Positions 36,527 through 47,200 of a DNA stretch of 64,000 nucleotides are shown here, in pieces. A program made the translations under genes and the position numbers. The DNA is taken from NCBI GenBank assembly GCA_027922465.2, contig BQMF02000197.1, positions 558,001 to 622,000 on the forward strand, written 5' to 3'. The first letter of the stretch is position 1. Every line of letters starts with the position of its first letter. Origin of the DNA: Turritopsis dohrnii. Lineage: Eukaryota > Cnidaria > Hydrozoa > Anthoathecata > Oceaniidae. The notes below the pieces were generated by a model, which worked only from the letters and a program-made list of their open reading frames with translations, made no database searches and was not told the DNA's origin.

Positions 36527-39500
36527 GAATTCTGTGCTCAGTTTTCATTGTCAACTTGAAAGTTTATTCTCATGGTCATATTCACCAATTCCTTCTACAA
36601 CTATCTGTCTGGAGATGGTTTTTAACAATATTTCGTCATTCGAAACGTCCCACTTTAGTTACTAGACTTCTGTTTCGATTTCAGCAGATCACGGTCCAAT
36701 CCGGAAGAAATACCTAGCTCTCCCGAAGATGAGCTAATGCCACCTCCACGATCAATGTCGATGTTTATACCTAAACGTGATGCTGCGCTGTATGGTCATT
36801 CCCCTCCGCCTGGACATCATCCTATGGAATCGAACCTTTTACTTAACCGACAGGAAGTGCAGGTGATCATAGCGATATATTCTGTATTGTCCCTGTAGTT
36901 TCCCTATCTTAAAACGCCCTTCAAAACGCCCTTAAAAACTCCTTCAATCTGTGTGCTTTCCTTTTATTTAGAATAATGGTGGCGTGTTTATTCCCGAAGA
37001 TAACAGTGATATTAACGCCCAATCTTATGGAAGAATAAATCATCATGAGTTTACCAGACCAGATGAGGTGTGTAGTCTAGCCTCCCGCAACAGTCCGTCA
37101 GTCTCGTCTCCTCGTATACGGTAGCTGCCATTCTGTCAGTTTTCTGTTGTACCTTATCGGGGAAAATTTCATCATTTTTCAAAATTTTATTAATACTTTC
37201 TTATAAATATTATTACAGTGGACTCTCCATAACTCGAACTCTCACGGGGAATCAGAAATCGTTCGAGTTATGGAGCGGTTCGAGTAATGGAGAGTTGGGA
37301 AATTTTGCTAAGTTTATCCTTTATACATAATCCCCTTGAAAGAAAACGATGTATTTGAGTAATTATCTGCCTTACGGGGTGAGAAGAAAGTCGTAAACAG
37401 TTTTTTTCGGTTGACTAAATCTATTCTGTAATGAAAAAAATCCGTAATTACAGTTTGTTTAATATTATCATTCCACTTTGGCAATTAATGCTGGTGATGG
37501 GTTTTTCCCTGCTAACACAGACGCCATTTTCTTCATGAGAATGAGAACTTCAAAACAAGAATATTTGTAAACACACCACTTCACATTCGAACGGCGCGTT
37601 CGAAAATATTCGAATCAGAAAAAAACTCTCAAATTCTTTAATTCTCAGATTGTTCGAGTTATGGAGAGCGAAAATAGCCTAATATGCTTTCATGGGACCA
37701 AAAATATTGTTCGAATTAAGGAAATTTTCGAGTTATAAAGATTCGATTAATAGAGAGTTGGTTATGAGAGTTTATTAGGAAATTTTCACGGTGCCTGCGA
37801 ATTCGTTCGAGTTAAGGAGCGGTTCGAGTTATAGGGTTTCGAGTTATGGAGAGTCCACTGTAATACTTTCTTATAATTTTTATTAATACTTTCTTATAAA
37901 TTTTACTAATACTTTCTTATAAATTTCACTTTTCAAAATTTTCGTCACTTTTCCCCGACGAAATTATCCCCGATAAGGTAGCTTGCATGCGTGAAATATT
38001 ATCCTTCTCTTCAGGTGCCGTACTTATTCGATCCTTTATCACCAAGAGACGTGAGTAGATTACCCATCTATAACTTGTCCTGGAAGAAACTCGAAACAAT
38101 CTGATATTGTGCCATATCTTCTATTTAGGCGGATCCTTCTTTCGATCATGGCGACCCTCTGATGCAAATGGCATCGGTATGTCACGAGCACATCTTTTAT
38201 CGTTTCTTTTTGTTTCCAAAACTGCTAATAACAGTGTGATAAAAGCGCGATTTTTTTTCATTCTTGTTCTTTTTTAGCAACGTAAATTCAAAGAAAGTTT
38301 TGACAGTTTGTTTGGTTCGTCGCCTCTCTCAGCCAGTCATATGTCCATAGAAAGGTAACTGACTGTCACCTCTCTTCGTTTGGATAATGGAGAACTTTTC
38401 TTATTGTGACGTAACGTCATGTTTGTGTTTCGTAGTGAGGACCATAACATGTATCGGCAGAGGTACGTCGTGAATGGAGAACGTCGGCGACCACTCAGCG
38501 ACTTGATTCCCGACACCGTCACCTTGTTCGGATACGATTCGGGTAAATACGGGGTTATACGTTTCTCTTTCGTCATCATCGTGTTGATACTTTACTTGAT
38601 GTTTGTTTGTTTTTTCTTTCAGATGGAAACAACAGCATGAAATCCGAACCATATCCGAAAACGAAAGTTCGACATCGTTCCGCTTGGAACCTCACTAACG
38701 ACTCGGTTGACGGTCAGTTGAAGAAGGACTTTGTAATTTTTTGAAAAATCACTGCGAGGGAGTGCGTTTGTTAAGAAATATACTCATCATTTCAATAATA
38801 ATGGTCTTCGTCGCATTGACTTTTTGGCGATTTTGACCACTGTGTTTTTGATCGAAAGGAGAGAACGCCGGCCGAGATTTTTCAATTAGATGACAACGTG
38901 CTTCTCTTTTTGAACCGACGGAGGGCTTGGTATTTCCCTTTTGTCACAGCCGACACTTTCCTTTTACAGATGCCACCACTTACCGCTGGATGGACCGTCA
39001 TCGTTTCATTCCGATAAAAAGAACGACGTCGAACAGTAGTATCGGACAGAGCAGCAACAGTAGTGGGCTCGTCCCTGACTACGATGATTGGCGGAATAAC
39101 AGAGACCTGACTGATCGAGTCCACAAGCTAGGAATTAACACGAATATAAATTTCCGATGGAAACAAATACGGCAAATAGGCGCCGGCGCATTTGGAACGG
39201 TAAGCCGATACTTTTCTGTTACTGTGTCATTGACGTACCTAATCGTGAGTGATAATGTCGGATGTCGTACAATAGCGCCGGTTTATAAAGACTGCAAAAA
39301 TAAACTGTTTTTCTATCGAGTAACTATCAAGTAACTTCAAAATATTCGTCATTTAATTTGTTGTTTGATATCTTTGTTTTTAGGTTCATCTTTGTGTAGA
39401 TTTAGATACTGGCAAAGAGATGGCCATGAAATGTGTCGAGACTGGAATCATAAATTCTGCTACGTTAAAAGAAGTGGAGGTACTCCAACGTGAGATGGAA

Positions 39501-40635
39501 CTCTATAAAACCCTAAAACACGAGAGAATCGTGGAATACTTCGGAACCATACAAGATAATAAGTCCATTTCAATCTTCATGGAATATATGGAAGGGGTAA
39601 GGTAGCTATTGCTAAGCGCATGCGCGTAAGCTATTCAGACGACAACGTTGATGATATTGTTGTTTGTTGATTTTTGAAGGGATCCATCCATGATAGGGTA
39701 TCTCGTTACGGTGCTTTCTCTGAAAGTGAAGTCAGCAAGTATTGTCGACAAATATTGGAGGGTATCGCGTATCTCCATCATAAAAACATCATTCACAGAG
39801 ATATCAAAGGTGAAACTCCATCATATACTCTTTTTATAACCTCATCCATCCGAGAAAACCGAAAATCTCGGAAATGTTACCCGTTTTGTTAACCGATTTC
39901 AGGTGCTAACATTTTACTGGATCAATCCGACAATTGCAAGTTGGCCGATTTTGGTGCATCGAGACAAATTCAGGTAGAAAAAAAAACAACATTTTTTTCG
40001 AACAGAACTAAACATTTGAGCTCTGTATGTTGATTGAAGTAATAACATTATTTAGACAATCCGATCAAAAACTGGATGTAAATCGGTACACGGGACACCG
40101 TACTGGATGAGTCCCGAAGTAATAAACGGGGAAGGATACGGGCGAAAAGCAGATATTTGGTATGAATTTTCATTGGTCGTCAATAAACATACCGTGTGTA
40201 ACAGTTGTTTAATTCTCCTCTCTTTATTTGTTACAGGTCGTTAGGTTGTACAGCACTCGAAATGCTTACAACCAAACCACCTTGGTATTCATATGAGCCT
40301 ATGGCAGCGTTATTTAAGATAGCAACCCAACCTACTCAGCCCCACCTACCGCCTGGCGTATCAGGGAATTGTCACCAGTTTGTTGAAGTCTGTTTTTACA
40401 GGTAAATGTATATGTTTAATTTCACAAAAATGCAGGAAGTATTTGTGTTAAAATCATCATGTACTACCAATCCTTTGTCTAAGAAAAATAATGAAGACAT
40501 CACGCTTGCTTTCTGGAATCATTGCTGGTGACCTAACGCCTTGTGACATCACGAACTTTTATTTCTTATAGAGAACCGCAGTCACGCCCTAGCGCCAATG
40601 AACTTCTTAATCACGTGTATTTGATGAAAAGCTAG
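33874..40635 (+). CDS. MAP3K2/3: MAP3K2/3 (MEKK2/MEKK3-type) kinase with PB1 domain
   Basis: A cytoplasmic MAP kinase kinase kinase; MEKK2/3 proteins pair with MEK5 through PB1 and activate ERK5 and JNK pathways. Nineteen phase-consistent exons: 33874-33927, 34535-34575, 34827-34926, 35049-35297, 35927-35949, 36685-36862, 36972-37067, 38015-38050, 38129-38176, 38278-38354, 38436-38542, 38623-38712, 38970-39199, 39384-39596, 39680-39809, 39903-39973, 40056-40159, 40237-40401, 40572-40635 (691 residues; human proteins are about 620). PB1 runs from [13 protein letters not shown] to [20 protein letters not shown]. The middle is Ser/Pro-rich. The kinase shows [47 protein letters not shown] and GRKADIWSLGC, all intact. 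The start codon is the first Met after in-frame stops, but an upstream exon is possible. Confidence 0.92.
35722..35841. mobile_element. Palindromic MITE family P, copy 1
   Basis: A ~120-bp near-palindrome starting CCAGTGGGCAAAAATCGTCA and ending AACGAATGTGCCTGCTGG. Internal arms are CACTGC...AAAGAGCATTTTTATTGAAA and TTTCTATAAAAATGCACTCC. It lies in a MAP3K intron. At least eight more copies lie between 38737 and 61066. Confidence 0.8.
36487..36525. repeat. (GTT)n microsatellite
   Basis: About 13 GTT units in the MAP3K intron before the exon at 36685. Confidence 0.95.
37152..37978. mobile_element. TA-flanked CCTTATCGGGG MITE, itself interrupted
   Basis: It starts TA-CCTTATCGGGGAAAATTTC and ends GAAATTATCCCCGATAAGG-TA, in the MAP3K intron between the exons ending at 37067 and starting at 38015. 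Most of its length is a second element (37216-37860) inserted into it. TAATACTTTCTTATAA is repeated several times around the insertion. Related short copy at 10884-10992. Confidence 0.75.
37216..37860. mobile_element. pogo/Tigger-like MITE
   Basis: A 645-bp element with ends CAGTGGACTCTCCATAACTC and GAGTTATGGAGAGTCCACTG, flanked by TA. Multiple GTTCGAGTTATGGAG motifs run inward from both sides. Ends of the form CAGT-GACTCTC with a TA duplication are typical of pogo/Tigger DNA transposons. It has no transposase. It is nested in the 37152-37978 element. Confidence 0.8.
38737..38842. mobile_element. Palindromic MITE family P, copy 2
   Basis: An inverted copy in the MAP3K intron 38713-38969: TTGAAAAATCACTGCGAGGG at the left, and CTTCGTCGCATTGACTTTTT then GGCGATTTTGACCACTG at the right. 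Confidence 0.7.
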
Positions 40636-40669
40636 TAGATGTATTGTAAGTTGGACAGTACAAGGAGAT

Positions 40670-40975
40670 GTGGCAAGAAGTAACATCAACATCTTGGGAA
40701 ACCGATGGGCGTACTACGCCATCCGCCCGACTCCAGGATCCGAGATGTTGGTCATGATCACTTACGGGATTGCATCCAAGCTAGCACGTAGATACACACA
40801 GATATTCGCTGGGAGACTAACCTTTAGTGCAGACGATGAACTGTGTGCATACCTTGTCTCAATACTACCAAGGAGAGCTTGTCTCAGAGCTTTAGCAAAT
40901 ATGCTACAAGAAGATGTAATACCACAGCTACCATCATTAGATGCCTTTACGATGCAGAAAAAAAAATATTTTTGA
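40670..40975 (+). other. Open frame of 101 codons just past MAP3K; function unknown
   Basis: An ATG-to-stop frame begins 35 bases after the MAP3K stop codon. It reads with normal-looking composition (for example NRWAYYAIRPTPGSEMLVM and DELCAYLVSILPRRACLRAL) and unlike the AT-rich chance frames nearby. It may be part of the MAP3K 3' UTR, an unannotated small gene, or an old insertion. I recognise no family, and no splice sites were identified around it. Confidence 0.3.
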
Positions 40976-41242
40976 TATCAAAAAATTATTAATAGGAAAA
41001 GGTTTTTCTTAGATTTTACAGGTTTCTGAAAAAAAAGCCAATAAGTTTTTAAATAGACGACCTCTAGATTGATTGACTCGCTATTAGTAACATTCCATTC
41101 ATGTGTGTTTACATGGAAATTTTTTTATTTGACATCTCATCGAATTTTTTATCGAATATTTAATTTTTTCTTACTTGCGTTCTATTCTCTTACACCTATG
41201 CATCATCCGACATTTGTTTACATTTTTACCATTCTTCTGGTA

Positions 41243-41340
41243 TCCACTGCGATGAAGAGCATTTTCATTGAAATAGTTCGTATATTTCTACAGAAATGCG
41301 CTCCTTCGCAGAGATTTTTTTCAATAAAATTGCCCGCTGG
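41243..41340. mobile_element. Palindromic MITE family P, copy 3
   Basis: Left end truncated (CCACTGCGATGAAGAGCATT); right end intact (CTCCTTCGCAGAGATTTTTT then TCAATAAAATTGCCCGCTGG). Confidence 0.75.
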
Positions 41341-41913
41341 ATGCCTCGTTTTCGTGAAGTAACAAACTGAATCTGTAAAGTGTTTCTGACGAAACGTCAT
41401 CGGTAAAAAGTGACGCAATCTTGTCCGACGAAAAATTTTATCCGACGAAGTTTTGTCCGAAGTTTTTTGTGGCCACGTCGATTCATGTTCGCCCACTAGT
41501 GTTAATCTAACGCTTTAAGTTATAACGTTCATGTGCTAAAATAAAGTCTTGCTTGACTTTTTAAACTAGTTTTTAAAATCCATTATCATCTCATAAACAA
41601 TTGGATTTTCGAGTCCACTTCTGAAAACTTGAAATGTTTTCATACTTCCCATTTATCTTTCACTCTTTAATGTTTTCGTTCGATTCTCTATCGTGTCAAA
41701 TTTTCCTTGTTGCCTCATGACGTCAACAGAGGTGTCGTGTTCATATTTTTTTTGTTGTAAAAATGTATATATATGCATGTAAATGTTATTTTCATGTAAT
41801 AGACTTTGAAGGTTCATATGTAGTGTGGCATTTTTTTTGTACAATTAACACATTTCTCCCCCAGACTTTTTCGAATTTCAGGTGTGATGTTGTTTTATAT
41901 GTAATAGACACAC

Positions 41914-42020
41914 TAGGCAAATTTGTTAAAAAAATCACTGCGGTGGAGAGCATTTCGATAAAAAAAGCTCATACATGTACACATCATTTCAATGCAAATA
42001 CACTTCGTCGCAGTTGCCTT
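41914..42020. mobile_element. Palindromic MITE family P, copy 4
   Basis: A diverged copy: AGGCAAATTTGTTAAAAAAA, CACTGCGGTGGAGAGCATTT, then TTCAATGCAAATACACTTCG and TCGCAGT. Confidence 0.65.
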
Positions 42021-42160
42021 CTTGATTACCAACATAGAAACGAGGTTCACATAGACGTGTCTTTGCTTAGAACACAGCGTTTTTAAAACATGAAGACTTC
42101 GAAATACGACGAAATTTTTTCCGTTCTTTTTAGGCAGCAGTAATTGGTAGATTGATATAA

Positions 42161-42573
42161 GGGGCTGTTTATATGGAAGTCGAGCGAGCCCGTTTGCAGG
42201 GCTAGCCCTTTAGCCCTTTAGCCGGGCTGGAAATTTTTTCTGTTTATTTGAAGCGGGCTGGCCCTGCAAACGGGATGACCTCTTTTTCATGCAAACCAAG
42301 TGGGAAAATTTAAGCGTCAGAAAGAAAGATTTGCAAATTTTAAGCTAATCAAAATCTGTGTATTTGTAACGAGGCTAGCCCGTTTGCCGGGCTGGCTCAC
42401 CTGAGACTGTTTACATGGGATTTTTTTCAGCCCGCTTGCCGAGATCTCGGGTAAAATAGCCGAGATCTCGGCAAGCGGGCCATTCCTCCTGTTCATATAA
42501 ACAAAATTCTTAATTACTTTTAAATTACCATGAAGGCGAACGGGCTGGCTCGGCCTTCCATATAAACAGCCCC
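42161..42573. mobile_element. PIF/Harbinger-like MITE with TAA duplication
   Basis: A 413-bp element with ends GGGGCTGTTTATATGGAAG and CTTCCATATAAACAGCCCC, flanked by TAA on both sides (42158-42160 and 42574-42576). The interior has repeated AGCCCG and CGGGCT motifs. The TAA duplication and GGG ends fit non-autonomous PIF/Harbinger elements. It has no ORF. Confidence 0.82.
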
Positions 42574-42644
42574 TAAGTTTCCAAAATTAAAAAAACACTT
42601 GTCACGTCATTTGCTCTTTCTTCGATAGTTTCTTAATATTTGAC

Positions 42645-42925
42645 TGGTAGCCTTGTGGGAGAGTGCTCGCTTCCTGCTAGGGAGGTCGCGGGTTCAATCT
42701 CCAACCGAATCATGCGACTGTAGCAGTGTAAATCACTCCTCTCTGCTTAGCACTCAGCAAGAGAGTAGGAATGATGTCTAGGATGGTTGTCTAGTTGAGT
42801 GGTGCCTGTCATTACACCTTCTGTAGCCCAAATGGGGGCTTGAAATGCTGTATAGCCTCCTTCGCAGGACCTTCATTGACAACAGAACCTTAAGAAACTG
42901 AATAGGCTGAGAGATTTTGTTTTCC
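42645..42925 (+). mobile_element. tRNA-derived SINE
   Basis: A pol III-type head: an A-box-like GGTAGCCTTGTGGGAGAGTG at about 42647 and a B-box GGTTCAATCTCC at 42691-42702, spaced as in a tRNA gene. A ~200-bp body follows. The sequence does not fold to a full tRNA, so I call it a SINE. The 3' limit is approximate. Confidence 0.65.
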
Positions 42926-44278
42926 CCTTCGAGGTTCGTGTTAGAAAGAGTCTACTGTAACCAGGGATATGTTAAAGCTTTAACATATCCCTGCTGTAAT
43001 ATAAACATTCTATACATCAACGGAGCTATGATATCAAAATCGGATGGAATTTCAACATGGAGAACTTTGGCACAGCGTGCTTCCTCCTAATCTGATAAGC
43101 ACCAACAATTTGTCTGGGTTTTTTTTGTATTTTTTTTAGCTGTTAGGATAACTCTAATTAAATAAACCAAACCACCTATGGTGTCATCAAAAAGGGGAAA
43201 TTCCTAAAGTTTCAACAGTGAGGTCAACGGTTACCTTATTACACGAAATTGACGCTGAAATTAATTAAGGCGGATTTTAAAAACCCACGTTATTTAAAAC
43301 CGTGTTCATTTATGCCCCGCGTAATTCAACCGCTCATTAATTAAGGTATCGTGTAACATAATCCCTCGTTATTTTGAGATATTTTTCAATTTTTGAAAGC
43401 AAATTGTTGAAATGCAGTAAAAACGACAGGTTTTCTATTTTTTGTGACAGTAAAGGCTGGTTCTCACTAGCGTCGTAAGGCTTACGTTACGACGATCGTA
43501 AGCCTAACGACAGTTTTAAGGCTTGCGCTAGTGTGAATCAAAAAAATCCAGAAACCCATCTTAAATCTTACAACTGTATTTGGATTTCTGCGAAAGCAAG
43601 AAATACCTTAAAACCGGCTTTGGTTTTTGGATTTCTGCGAAAGCAAGAAATACTTTAAAACCGGCTTTGTTTTTCTTTTTTTTTTTCTGCTGTCCAAACC
43701 TAGCGGTATTTTGTATATTTCGTGCGTTTGTTTACATGCATTCATTACGTGCATGCGTATTAAGGCATTTTTCGGTTGCACGAGGTCTCTTCCACGAGAA
43801 ATTTCCAGCGACTGCTTGTAATTGGACTGCGGTAAGAAAAAATCGAAAATTCTCTTCTCAAACTTCGGCATTTGAAACTTCTATTGTTCGGAAGGCTTTC
43901 CTTAGTGCTTATTTATCCTCCATTTGCTTTCTTGGAGGCTTATATCCGGGGGCATCGGAATAAAAGTGAGGTCTGTGAAGTTTGTCAGCAAGCCCCTAGC
44001 TGACCCTAGCAAAACCCAGCTGATCCTAGATAATCCTAGATAATCCTAGCTGACTTAACAAAGCATTGAAGCAAACTTGAGAAATACCAAACTAGCTCTT
44101 GAAATACCAAACATATTACAATATACCATATTGTATATATAATACCATTTACATCGTATTATTATATTGTCAGTTTTATCTGACTACATACAACAACATT
44201 GATATTATATTGTCAGTTTTATCTCACTCAATATATATAACAACTAATATTCCTATATTTACATTTCTTATTATTAAC

Positions 44279-47200
44279 ATGATTACTGTTGACCAATGGC
44301 GTGCAGCATGTGGCATTTTTTATTGTAAAGTACGTACAGACAGTGTGTATGTAAATCACTTTGAACTGTTATTGTTAATTATGCATAACTTTTGTATTGT
44401 TACATTACGATTAATTTATTTCATCGGAGTTATTATTGATTTAACCTTTCTAAAAAATATTGAACTTCTTGTTGACGGCGATGTTGAAAGTAATCCTGGC
44501 CCAACTTATAACATAGTTAAATTGACTAAGGCATCTTTCCATCAAGGAAATCCTATGTTTGGTGACAGTGCTGGTATGCAATGTGCATGTAATACATTGT
44601 TGAGTTTGTGTTGGTCACAATTCAAACGAATGTCTTTTTGGAAAACAACTGACTTAGATTTTGTAATGATCAAAGGAAATGAATTATATCAACAACTGAA
44701 TTTGTCACGATACCTATCAATTGATGATTTACCTCCTCAAGTCTCTATAGAAAACAATAATTACACTGTGAAATATGTTGAGAATGTTACAGCAGAAATT
44801 GCTGAAGGCAGATATGACTTTATGAAATCTTTCAAAGACTATTCTCCTGAATCCAATGGCATCCTGTTTTTTGTTAACCAAATGACATTCAGCATAACTT
44901 GGGATACAAAATCTTTCTATTTGTTTGATTCGCACAGTCGAAATGAATTGGGCATTAGTATTGAAGATGGCACTTGCATTTTGTTAAAGTTTTCTAGCCT
45001 CTCGCAACTTCAAAAATATATCAGTACAGTACAATTACATGACCGTGGACATGTGTTTTGTCAAATACAATATGTTTTGATAGAAATGGAAGAAGCATTT
45101 CCTACAATTTCTAAAGGTGGTGCAGCAAAGAAAAGAAAACGTAATCTATCAAAAACGCTTGAGCCTGATAACCATGAACAGATGTTAAAGCAAAAATACA
45201 TTAAAACACAAGGAACTCCTAAACATTCAAATAAATTGAAAGCCATGCGAGATAAATATTTGGAAAGTAAAGGCACACCAGAACATTCAGAAAAATTAAA
45301 AGCCTTGCATCATAAATATAAGGAAAGTAAAGGAACTCCTGAACATGCTGAGAAATTAAAAGCCTTGCATCATAAATATAAGGAAAGTAAAGGAACTCCT
45401 GAACATGCTGAGAAATTAAAAGCCTTGCATCATAGATATAAGAAAAGTAAAGGAACTTCTGAAAATTCAGAGAAATTGAAAGCAATGCGAGATAGATACA
45501 TGAAGGGCAAAGGAACTTGTGAGCATGCTGAGAAATTGAAAGCAATGCATCAGAAATATAAGGAAAGTAAAGGGACTCCTGAACATTTGGAAAGGTTAAA
45601 ACGAAAAAGAGAAAGATATTCATTGATGAGTCTATCTACCTTGAAAGCTGCAAAACGTATTAAAACATTTAAGGACATGATAATTCAAGGGCCGTATTAC
45701 ATATGTGTTGTTTGCAATCGTTGTTTGTATAAACGATCTGTTGTATTATTCAATGAATGTAATTATGCAATTGTTTCTAATAGTTTTGAATTTTCACTTG
45801 TGGAAAGTTTTGATGGTTACCAATACATATGCAAAACTTGTCATCTGAAGTTAAAAAGAAAGAACATCCCAGTTCAAGCTGTTTGCAACAATCTCGAAGT
45901 TGATAATCTCCCGTCTGATCTTTCTGACATCAACCGATTGGAGAAAGTTTTGATAGCTAAACGAATTCTTTTCAAGAAAGTTGTAATTCTACCCAAAGGC
46001 AATTTTCCAAAAGTAAAAGGAGCCATTTGTAATGTACCAATTGAGGCTGAAGATGTCTGTAATGTTTTACCAAGACCAGCTGACAGTAATGGCTTACTTT
46101 TGTTGAAATTAAAAAGGAAACTTATGTACCGTGGACACGTCTACTTTGAAGCTGTTCGACCTGAGTTAATTCTGAGATCTTTAAATTTTTTGAAAGAACA
46201 CAACCCATTATACAGCAATGTTATTGTTGATTTGAATAGTCTTTCTGAAGAACTGATCAGCTTTTCGAACGAGAATGAAAATATTGATGTGAACTCTAGC
46301 CTTTCACAGGAAATGGATGAAGAGGATGATAATCCATTAGACGCTGACAGAACTGCTACTAATGAAACATTCATGGCCTCCAAAGTACCTATTCATGTCA
46401 ATGAAGACACCGTCACTATTGCACCAGGTGAAGGTGTTACTTCAATTCCAATTTATGCAGATAAATTTTGTGAAGAGATGGCTTTTCCACACCTATTTCC
46501 TTTTGGCAGATTTGGATACGATGATGCCGATAGGGAAATGAAAATTTCACTTGTGAAGTACTTTAACCAAAGATTGTTAAATTATACTCAAAAATTTTCT
46601 TCTGATGCTGATTATATATTTTTTGCTAATTATGTCCTTCAGTTGACAAATTTACATAGCAAGATAAATATTGCAATGAAGAAATTATCAGGATGTAATT
46701 TAACGGCTGGCATGTTAAGTCAAAGTTTTAGCGAAACTGTTCGGACTTTCATTGCTAATGATGAAGCATTTAACTTCATGAACCAAATTAAAGGCACTCC
46801 AGCATATTGGAAAAGATTTTTGCTTGAAGTATTAGCTATGGTGAAACAACTTGGTGTTCCAACATTTTTCTTGACATTATCATGTGCAGATCTGAGGTGG
46901 TTCGAGTTGCCTTCTATACTGTCAAAATTGTATAAAATGAATTTACAGGATGATGAAATTCAAAACATGACATACCAAGAAAGATGTGAAATGTTGAACA
47001 TGAATCCTGTGTTTCTGGCAAGGCATTTTCAGTATCGAGTGGAAACATTTTTCAAGGAAATTGTCTTATCTGGTCCGTTAGGAAAGGTTGAATATTACGT
47101 AATAAGGGTTGAATTTCAAGTACGTGGAAGCCCACATGTTCATGTATTCATTTGGATAAAAGACCCACCCGTATTAACTGAAGCTACTAAGGATGATTAT

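Larger units (their letters stand above)
40976..42160. other. MAP3K downstream spacer
   Basis: AT-rich spacer holding two family P MITE copies (41243-41340 and 41914-42020). No gene is recognised. Frames at 41069-41362 and 41763-42086 overlap the MITEs and are not credible as genes. Confidence 0.5.

Noticed and set aside
42645..42925. Functional tRNA gene
   Set aside because: A- and B-box-like motifs are present, but acceptor-stem pairing is absent and a long SINE body follows.
43608..43963. 127-codon plus-strand frame and its minus-strand shadow near the Harbinger left end
   Set aside because: Built from a 48-bp tandem duplication plus a poly-T run; no transposase or Myb-like motif is visible.
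44099..44278. Extra 60 codons at the start of the Helentron ORF
   Set aside because: The frame is open but starts without ATG, is very AT-rich and contains a 48-bp tandem duplication. The first ATG at 44279 opens the leader that precedes the 2A motif, so I took that start.
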